Source of the DNA: Xiheibacterium sp038325765
Lineage (GTDB): Bacteria > Myxococcota_A > Polyangia > Nannocystales > Nannocystaceae
Assembly (NCBI GenBank): GCA_038325765.1
Contig: JBBQJI010000003.1
Span: forward strand, 1 to 64,000
Reading direction: 5' to 3'
DNA: 64,000 nt
Part shown: positions 40,578 to 52,578 of the stretch, piece after piece
How positions within the stretch are numbered: the first letter of the stretch is position 1
Layout of the letters: each line of letters opens with the position of its first letter
The notes under the pieces: model-generated
What the model was told of the DNA's origin: nothing
Database searches by the model: none
What the model saw: only the letters and a program-made list of their open reading frames with translations
Position numbers and translations under genes: made by a program

Positions 40578-41500
40578 GCCCCGGGCTCCCCGGGCTCCCC
40601 GCGGGCGTGCGCGACCGCCCACAGCATGCTCGTCGCGCGGGCGATGCCGCGGCCGGCGATGTCACGCGCAGTGCCGTGATCGGGTGATGCGCGACGGAAC
40701 GGCAGGCCGAGGGTGGCGTTGATGCCGTCGTCGAAGTGGAGCAGCTTGAACGGGCCCAGGCCCTGGTCGTGGTACATCGCGAGCACCGCGCCGTAGGTGC
40801 CCGCCGCCGCGGCCGGGAACGCGGTGTCGGCCGGCACCGGACCGACGAATTCGACGTCGGGGTGGCGCGAAGCGAGCTCGGCGATCGCGGGCGCGATCAC
40901 CCTGCCCTCCTCGTCGCCCAGGCGCCCGCGCTCACCCGCGTGGGGGTTGAGCCCGAGCACCGCGATGCGCCGCGCCGCGCCCGGGAAGCTGGGCAGCGCG
41001 TCGGCGAGCAGCGAGCCCTTGGTGACGATGTCGGCGTGGCGGAGCAGATCGGCGACCTCGCGCAGCGGCACGTGGATGGTCACCAGCGCGACGCGCAACT
41101 TCGGCCCGACCATGCACATCGCGAATGCCCGGGCACCGGCGCGCGCGGCCAGGTACTCGGTGTGGCCGGGATGGCACAGGCCCTCGTCCTGGGCGCGGGC
41201 CTTGTCGATCGGCGCGGTCACCAGGTGGGTGCCCGGGTGCGCGAGCACGTCGTCGGTGCCGGCGACCAGCGCCGCGAATTGGCCCATACCGGCGGTACAT
41301 CCCGGTGCGAGCAGCCCGCGCAGCGCCGCGATGCCCGCGCGCGCCCAGTCGGTGTCGAGGGCTGCGGCGAGGGCCTCGAGCCGCGCGGGATCGGCGTAGA
41401 CGCGATCGCCGACCCGCAGGCGAGCCGCGGCAGCGACCCGCAGCAACAGCTCGGGACCGACGCCATCCGGATCGCCCTGCGTGATCACGACTGGGGCCAT
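40574..41500 (-). CDS. pdxA: 4-hydroxythreonine-4-phosphate dehydrogenase
   Basis: PdxA oxidises 4-phosphohydroxy-L-threonine with NAD in the DXP-dependent pyridoxal phosphate pathway. Family blocks in order are ITQGDPDGVGPEL (about 6-18), the metal site HPGHTEYLA (about 110), LGLNPHAGERGRLGDEE (about 188-204), MYHDQGLGPFKLLHF (about 243) and DGINATLGLPFRRASPDHGT near 259-278. Metal-ligand His and Asp residues are kept. At 308 residues it is slightly shorter than E. coli PdxA. It is divergent from the DUF3108 gene across a repeat-bearing gap and co-translated with uvrA, a functionally unexpected pair. Confidence 0.94.
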
Positions 41501-41511
41501 TGGAGCCGCGC

Positions 41512-41517
41512 ATGCTA
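41512..41517 (-). promoter_or_regulatory. TAnnnT -10 element (TAGCAT) for pdxA
   Basis: The hexamer is 11 bases upstream of the pdxA ATG at 41500, on the minus strand. Confidence 0.45.
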
Positions 41518-41590
41518 GGCCACCGCGGGGGCCTTCGCCACCCCCCGCGTGCGCCGGGCGGGCCCGAACCCCGACAGACGCCGAGGCCCT

Positions 41591-41650
41591 GGGCCGGGTG
41601 CAGGGCCGGGTGCAGGGCCGGGTGCAGGGCCGGATGCAGGGCCGGATGCA
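41591..41650 (+). repeat. Five 12-base tandem repeats between pdxA and DUF3108 gene
   Basis: The unit is GGGCCGGRTGCA. Copies 1-3 read GGGCCGGGTGCA and copies 4-5 GGGCCGGATGCA; a partial sixth follows. The array ends 26 bases before the TACGCT -10 element of the DUF3108 gene, so copy number could move or remake its -35 region. Confidence 0.92.
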
Positions 41651-41676
41651 GGGCCGGGCGGGGGGGCCGGCCGTGG

Positions 41677-41682
41677 TACGCT
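41677..41682 (+). promoter_or_regulatory. TAnnnT -10 element (TACGCT)
   Basis: The hexamer is 5 bases before the GTG at 41688 and directly downstream of the 12-base repeat array. Confidence 0.45.
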
Positions 41683-41687
41683 GCGGC

Positions 41688-42785
41688 GTGCTCGGCCCTC
41701 GACACGGCCCGCCGCCGCGCCGCCCCCGTCAGGCGCTGCTGTTGGCGATGGCCATGGCGGGGCTGGGGCCGGTCCAGGTCCACGCCGCGCCGGCCACGGC
41801 GGCGATCGACGCCAGCGTGATGCCGCACGCCGACGCGCCGGCGGTGCCCAGGGCCTCGGCACCGGGCCGCGGCACCGGGCTGGGCAAGCCGGTCGCCCGC
41901 GGCGCAGGATCAGCGGCCACGGTGGGGCTCACCCACACGCTGCTCGATCCGCCGGTGCGCGATGCGAGGCGCCGCGCGACCGCGACCGAGCGCCCCGCAG
42001 ACTTCGGCGCGAGCCTGGCGGTCGGCGAGCGATTTCGCTTCGATCTCACCTTCGCGGGCAACGCGGCCGGCATGGCTGAGGCGACGGTCGTTGCGCTCGA
42101 GCCCGATCCCCGCGGCGGACCGCCTCACGGCGCGCCCCTGGTCCGCATCGAGGGCCACGCGCGCACCTCGGGGATCGTGTCGCTGCTGGCCACGGTCAAC
42201 GACGACATGGTGACCCTCGTGGACGCCCGCACCGGCGCCGCGGTGCACTCGGAGAACACCCTGGTGTATGGGGGGTGGAGCCCCGTGGGCTACAAGCGGC
42301 GGGTCACCACGGCCAGCTACGAGGGTCGCGGCCAGGTCCGCATCGTCGACAGCAAGGACGACAAGCGCCGCAAGCACCTCAAGCGCGTCCCGCTCAACAC
42401 CTTCGATCCGCTGTCGGTGATGGCCTGGGTCCGCGCCCAGCGCCTCGCACCCGGCGAGAAGGCCACCGCGCACGTCATCGACGGCATCACCTTGATGCGC
42501 ATCGAGGTCGAGACGCTGCCACGCGGGCCGATGGAGAACATGCCCAGCGTCGCCAAGGCGCTCGGTCTGTCGCGCAACGACGCGCTCAAGATCCTCGGCA
42601 CGATGACCCGCGTCGACGGCTTCGGCCAGCCGTTGCCCGGCAAGCGGGTCTTCAGCATGCGGGCGTGGCTGTCCGCCGACGACCGCCGGATCCCGCTCGC
42701 GATGGAGAGCGACATGTGGGTCGGCGCCCTGCGGCTCGAGCTGACCGCGTACGATCCTCCGACGACCGCTGCGGCCTCCCCGTAA
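41688..42785 (+). CDS. DUF3108-domain exported protein
   Basis: The 365-residue protein has a signal-like helix (QALLLAMAMAGLGPVQVHA, about 14-32) and a low-complexity segment. From about residue 105 it has the DUF3108 pattern: VGERFRFDLTFAGNAAGMAE, then IEGHARTSGIVSLLATVNDD, with later block FDPLSVMAWVRAQRLAPGE. DUF3108 proteins are periplasmic or outer-membrane associated and lack a known activity. The GTG at 41688 follows a TACGCT element by 5 bases; upstream in-frame codons would translate the 12-base repeats and look non-coding. It is followed after 93 bases by the kinase gene. Confidence 0.75.
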   Translation: MLGPRHGPPPRRPRQALLLAMAMAGLGPVQVHAAPATAAIDASVMPHADAPAVPRASAPGRGTGLGKPVARGAGSAATVGLTHTLLDPPVRDARRRATATERPADFGASLAVGERFRFDLTFAGNAAGMAEATVVALEPDPRGGPPHGAPLVRIEGHARTSGIVSLLATVNDDMVTLVDARTGAAVHSENTLVYGGWSPVGYKRRVTTASYEGRGQVRIVDSKDDKRRKHLKRVPLNTFDPLSVMAWVRAQRLAPGEKATAHVIDGITLMRIEVETLPRGPMENMPSVAKALGLSRNDALKILGTMTRVDGFGQPLPGKRVFSMRAWLSADDRRIPLAMESDMWVGALRLELTAYDPPTTAAASP

Positions 42786-42838
42786 TCGTCGACGGTACGC
42801 GCGGTCCGATTGGGGCACCGGCGACGACCGAGTCGGTC

Positions 42839-42844
42839 TACACT
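42839..42844 (+). promoter_or_regulatory. Candidate -10 element (TACACT) for kinase gene
   Basis: The hexamer lies 34 bases before the ATG at 42879, giving a short leader instead of a leaderless transcript. No good -35 is seen. Confidence 0.3.
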
Positions 42845-42878
42845 CGCCCCCGAGTTTCCCCTGCCCGACGCGCAGCCC

Positions 42879-44231
42879 ATGGCGGACCGCTACCGCCCAC
42901 TGTTCAAGCTCGACTCCGGCGGCATGGCCGAGGTCTATGTGGCCGAGGCGGAGTCCATGGCGGGCTTCAAGAAGAAGGTCGCCATCAAGCGCATCCTTCC
43001 GGGCCTGCTCAAGGACGATCGTTTCGTCCGTATGTTCCTCGACGAGGCGCGGCTGTCGCTGCACCTCAGCCACGCGAACATCGTCTCGGTCTTCGACATC
43101 GGCAAGAGTTCGTCGACCTATTTCATCGTGATGGAGTACGTCGAGGGACCCAACCTCAAGCACGTGCTGCAGCACCTGGCCAAGCGCCGCGCGACGCTGC
43201 CGGTGCACCAGGCGATGTGGGTGATAGGCGAGGTGCTCAAGGGCCTCGATTACGCCCACAACCTGCGGGATCCCGAGACCGGCCGCTCGCTCGGCATCGT
43301 GCACCGCGACATCTCGCCGCCGAACATCCTGTTCTCGTGGAACGGCGAGGTGAAGCTCACCGACTTCGGCCTGGCCAAGGCGTCGACCCAGCTCGAATCG
43401 ACCGACCCTGGCGTCGTCAAGGGCAAGTTCTCGTACCTTTCGCCCGAGGCGGCGCAGGGCCACGAGGTCGACGCGCGCTCGGACATCTTCGCGGTCGGCA
43501 TCCTCGCCTACGAGATGCTCACCGGTGAGCGCCTGTTCCTCGGCGAGACCGACTACCAGACCGTCGAGCTGGTGCGTTCCGCCGCCGTACCGAGCATCAG
43601 CGATCGCAACCCCGACGTGCCCCAAGAGCTCGAGCGGATCATCTTGCGCGCGCTCGCGAAGGATCTCGACACGCGCTACCAGACCGCCGGCGACTTCGCC
43701 GACGAGCTGCTCGGCTTCCTGTTCTCGCGCAGCCTCAAGGTGTCAGCGCGAGCGCTGGCCGAGACCTTCGAGGATCTGCGGCGCACCCACCCGCAGAGTC
43801 AGTCGAGTCCGCCCGGCGGCACCAGCCTGATCCTGCAGCTCATCGACGAGGAGTTCCTCAACTTCCGCTCGCTCGGCCACGACGACGGGGCGCCCGAGAC
43901 CGGATCGCAGCCGCTGGACACCCTCATGGGTGCCCCGACGCCACAATACGATCCGGCGGCGCCGCTCTCGCTCGACCAGTTCGGCGTGGATCCGCTGCCA
44001 GAACCCGGGCCGGCCGAGCGCAGCGGCGAGCGATCCGCGAAGCTCCCCGAGCCCAAGGTGGCCGCCGCGGCTCCGCGGGCGCCGCGGGCACCCTCGCGGC
44101 TGCCGTCGCCGGCCCCGCGGCGAGAATCGAGCCCGCTGCCGTGGATCCTGCTGCTGCTGCTGCTCGCCCTCGGGGGCGGCGCGTACTACTGGCTCGTCGT
44201 GCTCGGCAACCTGTCACGCTTCGCCGGCTGA
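42879..44231 (+). CDS. Membrane-anchored Ser/Thr protein kinase
   Basis: This is a eukaryotic-like kinase of 450 residues. All catalytic motifs are present: Gly-rich loop LDSGGMAEVY (about 9-18), VAIK Lys (about 34), HRDISPPNI catalytic loop (about 144), DFGLAK (about 164) and SPE (about 190). The kinase domain ends near 275. A Pro/Ala-rich linker leads to one membrane helix near the C-terminus (WILLLLLLALGGGAYYW), so the C-terminus is periplasmic but very short and no sensor domain is present. HRDISPPN is common in myxobacterial kinases. The next gene encodes a degenerate receiver/GGDEF protein, which may be a partner. Confidence 0.92.
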   Translation: MADRYRPLFKLDSGGMAEVYVAEAESMAGFKKKVAIKRILPGLLKDDRFVRMFLDEARLSLHLSHANIVSVFDIGKSSSTYFIVMEYVEGPNLKHVLQHLAKRRATLPVHQAMWVIGEVLKGLDYAHNLRDPETGRSLGIVHRDISPPNILFSWNGEVKLTDFGLAKASTQLESTDPGVVKGKFSYLSPEAAQGHEVDARSDIFAVGILAYEMLTGERLFLGETDYQTVELVRSAAVPSISDRNPDVPQELERIILRALAKDLDTRYQTAGDFADELLGFLFSRSLKVSARALAETFEDLRRTHPQSQSSPPGGTSLILQLIDEEFLNFRSLGHDDGAPETGSQPLDTLMGAPTPQYDPAAPLSLDQFGVDPLPEPGPAERSGERSAKLPEPKVAAAAPRAPRAPSRLPSPAPRRESSPLPWILLLLLLALGGGAYYWLVVLGNLSRFAG

Positions 44232-44316
44232 GCGCGGCTGCGGCGGCGACGCGGATCGTGCGGCGCGCCCGCGGTGGGCCCTCAAGTCGACGACGGCCGC
44301 CGCCGATGGTGCCGCC

Positions 44317-45291
44317 GTGGACCACGCCTCTCTGATCTCGTCCGTGCCCGGAGCCACCCGCGAAGACGAGCACGGCCACTGGAGCCTCGCGGAGCTCGAC
44401 TCGATGTCGTCGCTGCGGGGCAGCGGTCGCGTGCTCAGGGTGCGCGTTGGTCATGCCAACGACGCCGTCGACCGCTGCCTACGCCAGGCGGGGTATCGCG
44501 TCGGCCGACTCGCCGTCACCCGCGAGAGCTCGCATCTGCCCCAGGCCGCCGCCTCGTTCCTGCCCGACGTCGTCTACGTCTCGCTCGACGACCCGATGGG
44601 CGCGTGCATCGACGCGCTCGAAACGCTCTCCGCCGATCCCCGCACCTGCGATCTGCCGATCGTCGCGCTGCTGCCGCGGACGATCCCCGACGCAGTGATC
44701 GAAGAGGCGTACGCGCGCTCGGGCTGCGACTTCTTGCGGTTGGGCGGCAGTCACGTCGAGTTGCTCGCGCGCACGCACCTGCTGGTGCGGCTGTCGACCA
44801 CCGCGCTCGGCCTCGGCCACGAGCCGATGGGTCCGCCGGTGCTCGACGAGGCCGCGAACGACGACGCTGCGGGGACGCGCCTCGATCTCCGTGATCCCGC
44901 GACCGGCGTCTACTCGGTCATGTACTTCCGCCACCGTCTTCAGCAGGAGGTCGCCCGCGCGCACCGCTATCAGCGGCCGCTGTCGCTGCTGGCCGTGCGC
45001 TGCCCTGCCGCGAAGGACGACGCCGCCGCCGCGCGCCTCGCCGCCGTGCTCGGCGACGCGTGCCGCAACGTCGATCTCGTCGCGCGCCTCGAGCCCGATC
45101 TCTTCGCGGTGCTGCTGCCCGAGACCGAGCTGGATCGGTGCGGGCCGGTGATCGAGCGCATCGGGATCGAAGCCGGCGATGCCGGAATGCCGGCCGTGGT
45201 GGGATCATCGGGGTTGGGCGCGCCGGGGGATGATGGGGCGTACTCGGCGGGATCGCTGCTGCGGCTGGCCTGCTCGCGCGCGGACGGGTGA
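44317..45291 (+). CDS. Degenerate receiver + GGDEF-like protein
   Basis: This 324-residue protein reads as a response-regulator-like domain followed by a diguanylate-cyclase-like domain, both lacking key residues. In the receiver-like part, FLPDVVYVSLDDPMG has Ser where the phospho-acceptor Asp is expected. In the second part, RHRLQQEVARAHRYQRPLSL (the GGDEF-domain start) leads to DLVARLEPDLFAVLLPET, where EPDLF replaces GGDEF. So c-di-GMP synthesis and classical phosphorylation are unlikely; a scaffold or binding role is inferred. The GTG start was chosen as the first in-frame start. It follows the Ser/Thr kinase. Confidence 0.75.
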   Translation: MDHASLISSVPGATREDEHGHWSLAELDSMSSLRGSGRVLRVRVGHANDAVDRCLRQAGYRVGRLAVTRESSHLPQAAASFLPDVVYVSLDDPMGACIDALETLSADPRTCDLPIVALLPRTIPDAVIEEAYARSGCDFLRLGGSHVELLARTHLLVRLSTTALGLGHEPMGPPVLDEAANDDAAGTRLDLRDPATGVYSVMYFRHRLQQEVARAHRYQRPLSLLAVRCPAAKDDAAAARLAAVLGDACRNVDLVARLEPDLFAVLLPETELDRCGPVIERIGIEAGDAGMPAVVGSSGLGAPGDDGAYSAGSLLRLACSRADG

Positions 45292-45350
45292 GCGTCGGCG
45301 GTGTTCGATCGCACCCCCCGCCGCCCTGTGTGCCGCGGTACAACGTTCCA

Positions 45351-45871
45351 ATGCTCCAGCGCTTCCTCGGCCACGCGCCGCAGATCGACGCCCGTGCGTA
45401 CATCCATCCCCGCGCGGTCCTGATCGGGCGCGTCACCGTCGGGCCGGAGTCGAGCGTGTGGCCGAACGCGACGTTGCGCGGCGACGACGGGCCGATCGTG
45501 ATCGGGGCGGCAACGTCGGTGCAAGACGGCACCGTGATCCACATGACCGAAGGGAGCTCGACGACGACGGTGGGCGACCGCGTGACGATCGGGCACAACG
45601 CGATCATCCACGGCTGCACGATCGAGGACGAGACGATCGTCGGGATGGGGGCGATCCTGCTCGACAATGCGGTCGTCGGCACGCGCTGCATCGTCGGGGC
45701 GGGGACGGTGGTGCCGCCGGGCAAGCGCATCGAGCCGGGATCCGTGGTGGTGGGCAACCCGATGCGGGTGCTTCGGCAGTGCACGCCGGCCGACCTCGAG
45801 TTCATCGAGTACTCGTGGCGAGCGTACGTGGCGCGGGCCGCCCAGTACACCGCGGAGGAGCCGCCAACGCC

Positions 45872-45875
<4 letters not shown>
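45351..45875 (+). CDS. Gamma-carbonic-anhydrase-like protein
   Basis: This is a left-handed beta-helix protein of 174 residues, built on hexapeptide repeats, of the gamma carbonic anhydrase/YrdA/PaaY group. The metal-site histidines are in TVIHMTEG (about residue 64) and VTIGHNAIIHGCTI (about 83 and 88). It may hydrate CO2 or act as an acyltransferase-like thioester hydrolase; the group is mixed. The ATG at 45351 gives the standard start MLQRFLGHAPQID; an earlier GTG at 45288 would overlap the previous stop but adds an unusual Pro-rich leader. Its stop overlaps the oxoprolinase gene as GTGA. Confidence 0.88.
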
Positions 45876-49417
<3,542 letters not shown>

Positions 49418-49419
49418 GC

Positions 49420-49425
49420 TAGTGT
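49420..49425 (+). promoter_or_regulatory. TAnnnT -10 element (TAGTGT) for lgt
   Basis: The hexamer is 11 bases before the lgt ATG at 49437, immediately after the oxoprolinase stop. Confidence 0.45.
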
Positions 49426-49436
49426 CGCCCCCGCGA

Positions 49437-50345
49437 ATGCTGGAAGCGCTCATTCCCTACATCACGGCGCCAGAGCGGACCCTCGTCGAGGATGTCCCGC
49501 TCATCGGCGATCTGAAGCTGCAGGTGTTCGGCCCCCTCGTCGCCGTCGGCGTGATCCTCGGCTGGAGGCAGTGCCTCAAGTACGCCAAGGCCCGCGACAT
49601 CGACGAGTTCTTCTTTCGCGACTACCTGTTCTGGATGCTGGTGTTCGCCTTCGTGATCTCGCACTGGGTGTCGGTGCTGCTGTACTTCCCGCACCAGGTC
49701 GCCGAGAACCCGTGGGTGCTGTTCGCGATCTGGAACGGCCTGTCGAGCGTCGGCGGCTTCTTCGGCGCGTTCATCGGCATGATGTACTACCTGAAGAAGC
49801 ACAAGCAGCCGGTGATCGTCTACGCGGACGCGACGATCTACGGCCTGCTCATCGGCTGGATCTTCGGACGCATGGGCTGCTCGCTGGTGCACGACCATCC
49901 CGGTGGCATCGTGCCCGAGGGCACGTTCTTCGCCGTCGGCCCCTGGCCCGACGGCACGTTCCGCTACGATCTGGGGCTGGTCGAGTTCCTGTTCGCGGTG
50001 ACGTTGTGCTCGCTCATCTACTTCGTCGGCAAACCGCTGGAGCGCAGGCCCGGCTGGCTGGTCGGCGTGGTGGTGATGGCCTACGCACCCTTCCGCTTCG
50101 GGCTCGACTTCCTGCGCGCCGACCAGGTCGCGCGCAAGATGATCCCCACGCCCGACGCGCGTTATGCCGGGCTCACGCCCGCCCAGTGGTTCTGCATCGT
50201 GTTCTTGATGGCCGGGATCTACCTCGTGTTCTTCCGCAAGCCGCAGCCGAACGACGGCGACTACAAGAAGGACAGCGAGCGCCGCGCGCGTGAGGCCGCG
50301 GCCGCAGGTGCGGCCAAGCCCGACGACGACGCCGCGCCCGGGTAG
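49437..50345 (+). CDS. lgt: Prolipoprotein diacylglyceryl transferase
   Basis: Lgt adds diacylglycerol to the lipobox Cys of prolipoproteins, the first step in making the many lipoproteins coded nearby. The 302-residue membrane protein has about seven hydrophobic segments. Landmarks are NGLSSVGGFFGAFIGMMYYL (about 101-120), the Lgt signature region IFGRMGCSLVHDHPGG (about 141-156) and RFGLDFLRAD (about 221). The C-terminal tail is charged and Ala-rich. Some usual residues of E. coli Lgt around the active His are replaced, as in other non-enterobacterial Lgt proteins. The ATG follows a TAGTGT element. Confidence 0.87.
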   Translation: MLEALIPYITAPERTLVEDVPLIGDLKLQVFGPLVAVGVILGWRQCLKYAKARDIDEFFFRDYLFWMLVFAFVISHWVSVLLYFPHQVAENPWVLFAIWNGLSSVGGFFGAFIGMMYYLKKHKQPVIVYADATIYGLLIGWIFGRMGCSLVHDHPGGIVPEGTFFAVGPWPDGTFRYDLGLVEFLFAVTLCSLIYFVGKPLERRPGWLVGVVVMAYAPFRFGLDFLRADQVARKMIPTPDARYAGLTPAQWFCIVFLMAGIYLVFFRKPQPNDGDYKKDSERRAREAAAAGAAKPDDDAAPG

Positions 50346-50534
50346 GCCTGCTCGGCCCCGGCGCGCGCCGTGGTCGAATTGCCGCAGGAGTCGGGGTGGA
50401 ATGTACGGCCGCTGTGCAACCTGGCGTGCACGCCCCCGTCCTCCATCCCGAGGCGGCCAGGGGGCCGGGCAACGCGAAGCACACCTGTGTCGGTGTGCGC
50501 GTCCCGGTCGGTTTCGCGCCGCTCGAGGACCACC

Positions 50535-51203
50535 ATGCAACGCATCACGCTCGCCCTGTCCCTGCTCGCCTTCGCCGTCGTGCCCGCCGGCTGTTCGAAG
50601 AAGGACAAGCAGTCCAAGAACCCCGACGAAGCCTCCGAGAGCGACCTCGATCCCCTCGAGGAGCTCAAGGGCATCCCGGTCGCCATCCAGGGCGAGGTCG
50701 ACATGGTCATGCAGCCGATCAACGACGTCGACGTCGTCATCGAGCAGGTGACCTCGATGCCAGGTCGTCTCGGCGTCGACGCCAAGGCCCTCACCGCGAT
50801 GGCCTCGGCGTCGTTCAAGGACGGCACCGTGGCGGTCAACATCGAGGTGTCGGCCGAGGCCAAGGCCGAGATCGAGGCGCTGCTCCAGACCGTCAAGGGC
50901 ATCGCCGTCGGCCTCCAGGAGATCCCGCAGCGCGTGCCGGTCGCCGCCAAGAACATCGTCGGCCACGGCGCCAAGGGTGCTGCGCTCGTCGCCAAGCTCA
51001 CCGCCAAGTACCAGGCCAAGCTGGCCGCGCCCTTCACCAAGGCCGAGGAGAAGCTGAAGATCCAGGGCGAGTTGGACATGGTCGTGAAGCTCGACGCCGA
51101 CATCAAGGCCACCGTCGGCTCCGCCAAGGACACCGTCATGAGCGTGCCGGACAAGGGCACCGAGGCGCTCGCGAAGCTCACCGCGGCCTTCGCCGCCGGC
51201 TGA
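50535..51203 (+). CDS. Predicted lipoprotein, helical
   Basis: This 222-residue protein has a signal peptide ending in VVPAGC (lipobox Cys about 20). The mature part is Ala/Lys/Glu-rich and helical, with amphipathic segments (AAKNIVGHGAKGAALVAKLT and FTKAEEKLKIQGELDMVV). No catalytic motif is seen; it may be a coiled-coil or lipid-binding envelope protein. The ATG has a GAGGA Shine-Dalgarno sequence 5 bases upstream. The preceding 189 bases (50346-50534) contain no recognised site. The gene ends in a clear intrinsic terminator. Confidence 0.68.
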   Translation: MQRITLALSLLAFAVVPAGCSKKDKQSKNPDEASESDLDPLEELKGIPVAIQGEVDMVMQPINDVDVVIEQVTSMPGRLGVDAKALTAMASASFKDGTVAVNIEVSAEAKAEIEALLQTVKGIAVGLQEIPQRVPVAAKNIVGHGAKGAALVAKLTAKYQAKLAAPFTKAEEKLKIQGELDMVVKLDADIKATVGSAKDTVMSVPDKGTEALAKLTAAFAAG

Positions 51204-51288
51204 TGATCCCACCGCCTCCGGCGGTCGCGGCCAGCTCCAGGCCCGCGACCTCGCGAGGCACCCAAAAGGGGGCGAAACGCCGCCCCGC

Positions 51289-51324
51289 GCGGCCCGCTCC
51301 CTTCGGGGAACGGGCCGCTTTTTT
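51289..51324 (+). terminator. Intrinsic terminator
   Basis: The stem GCGGCCCG...CGGGCCGC (51289-51296 with 51311-51318) encloses CTCCC-TTCG-GGGAA and is followed by six T. It lies 86 bases after the lipoprotein stop at 51203. This is the best terminator in the window. Confidence 0.88.
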
Positions 51325-51390
51325 GCGTGCGCGCCCGCGGAATCCGTCGCTGCGCTTGTGCGCTGCAGCGGCGAGCGGTAACCACGATCC

Positions 51391-52578
51391 GTGCTCGCCC
51401 GATGCCTGCGCTGCGCCGCCGGGGCCGCCCTCGTGCTCGCGCCCGGCCTCGCCCTCGCCGGCAACTCGACCCATCCGCGCACGCCGGTACTGTGGAACGA
51501 CGTGCCGTGCATGACGCTGCACGATCGCTTGGCATCGCCCACGTTGAACATCCCCTACGACATCTCGCTGGAGGACACGGTGCTCACCCCCGACGAGGTC
51601 GAGGACAGCCGCACCCACCAGTTCTTCGCGCTCTGCCGCACGCACTACCGCCACGACTACCTGCCCGAGTGGGTGACCCAGGCCGACGTCGACGACATGC
51701 TCGCCTCGGATCTGAAGGACAACAACCCGGTCGCGCCGGACCGCATCCTCGAGTCGAGCGCTGCGTGGGCCGGGTGCTGGCATCGCATCAACGCCGACGA
51801 CGAGCGCCGCCCCATCACCTTCGCGATGGCCGAAGCCGGCGTGGACTGGGACACCTCGGCCGTGCCCGCGGGCGTGTACAGCCTCGAGGGCTACACGTAC
51901 GAGCCGATCTTCAACGTCTGGTACACCCGGCCCGGGGTCGTCGTGGTGCACGACGGTGATCCCCACGCCGTGGGTCCGGCGGCGGCGTTCGATGCCGAGT
52001 CGCTCACGCCGTACCGCGACGACGCACCGACCATCGGTGGGTGCGCCCACGTCCTGCCCGGCACCACCTTCACCGCCTCGTGGGCGGAGCTGGTCCAAGG
52101 GCCGCCACAGTGGGTCGAGCACGTGCGCGACGTCGAGATCGCCGGCGACTCGTTCGCGTTCGCGTTCGAGCCACCGCCGGAGTCGTGGAACAAGACGCTG
52201 CAATTTCGCATCGACCTCACCGATCCGCAGGGGCGCACGTTCACCACGCACGCGCCCGAGATCCTCAGCGTGATCGACAGGGACAACCCGGCGAAGCCGT
52301 GTGTGCCCGGCGGCAGCACCTTCGGGGATCCGTGTGATGACACCTCGGGCGGCGGCGACACCACCGCAGGTGACGGCACGGCTAGCGCGCCTTCCGAGTC
52401 GGGGGCCGCGGAGAGCTCGTCTGCGTCCGCTGTGCCGGGCCAAGGCGGCGAGAGCGGTTGCGCATGCACGGCCGGCGGCAGCACGTGGCCGCTGTGGCTG
52501 GCCTGTTGCGCGCCGCTGCTCACCGGGCGGCGACGCGACCGGTCCCCGCGTGATCGCCAGCGGGCGCCGTCACCATAG
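51391..52578 (+). CDS. Secreted protein with MYXO-CTERM-like anchor
   Basis: This 395-residue protein has a signal peptide (AAGAALVLAPGLALA, about 9-23), an unrecognised globular part with many Trp and His residues (GWYTRP-like segments, NVWYTRPGVVVVHDGD), and a C-terminal Gly/Ser/Thr-rich stretch. It ends in SGCACTAGGSTWPLWLACCAP (from about 352), a hydrophobic stretch and RRRDR. The Cys-x-Cys, short helix, Arg cluster order is that of MYXO-CTERM sorting signals, which target proteins to the cell surface in myxobacteria. Its end overlaps the convergent ROK gene by 9 bases. Confidence 0.75.
   Translation: MLARCLRCAAGAALVLAPGLALAGNSTHPRTPVLWNDVPCMTLHDRLASPTLNIPYDISLEDTVLTPDEVEDSRTHQFFALCRTHYRHDYLPEWVTQADVDDMLASDLKDNNPVAPDRILESSAAWAGCWHRINADDERRPITFAMAEAGVDWDTSAVPAGVYSLEGYTYEPIFNVWYTRPGVVVVHDGDPHAVGPAAAFDAESLTPYRDDAPTIGGCAHVLPGTTFTASWAELVQGPPQWVEHVRDVEIAGDSFAFAFEPPPESWNKTLQFRIDLTDPQGRTFTTHAPEILSVIDRDNPAKPCVPGGSTFGDPCDDTSGGGDTTAGDGTASAPSESGAAESSSASAVPGQGGESGCACTAGGSTWPLWLACCAPLLTGRRRDRSPRDRQRAPSP

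Noticed and set aside
45339..45344. TACAAC before the gamma carbonic anhydrase gene as a further -10 element
   Set aside because: Position 6 is C, so it does not meet TAnnnT; gap of 6 is otherwise suitable.
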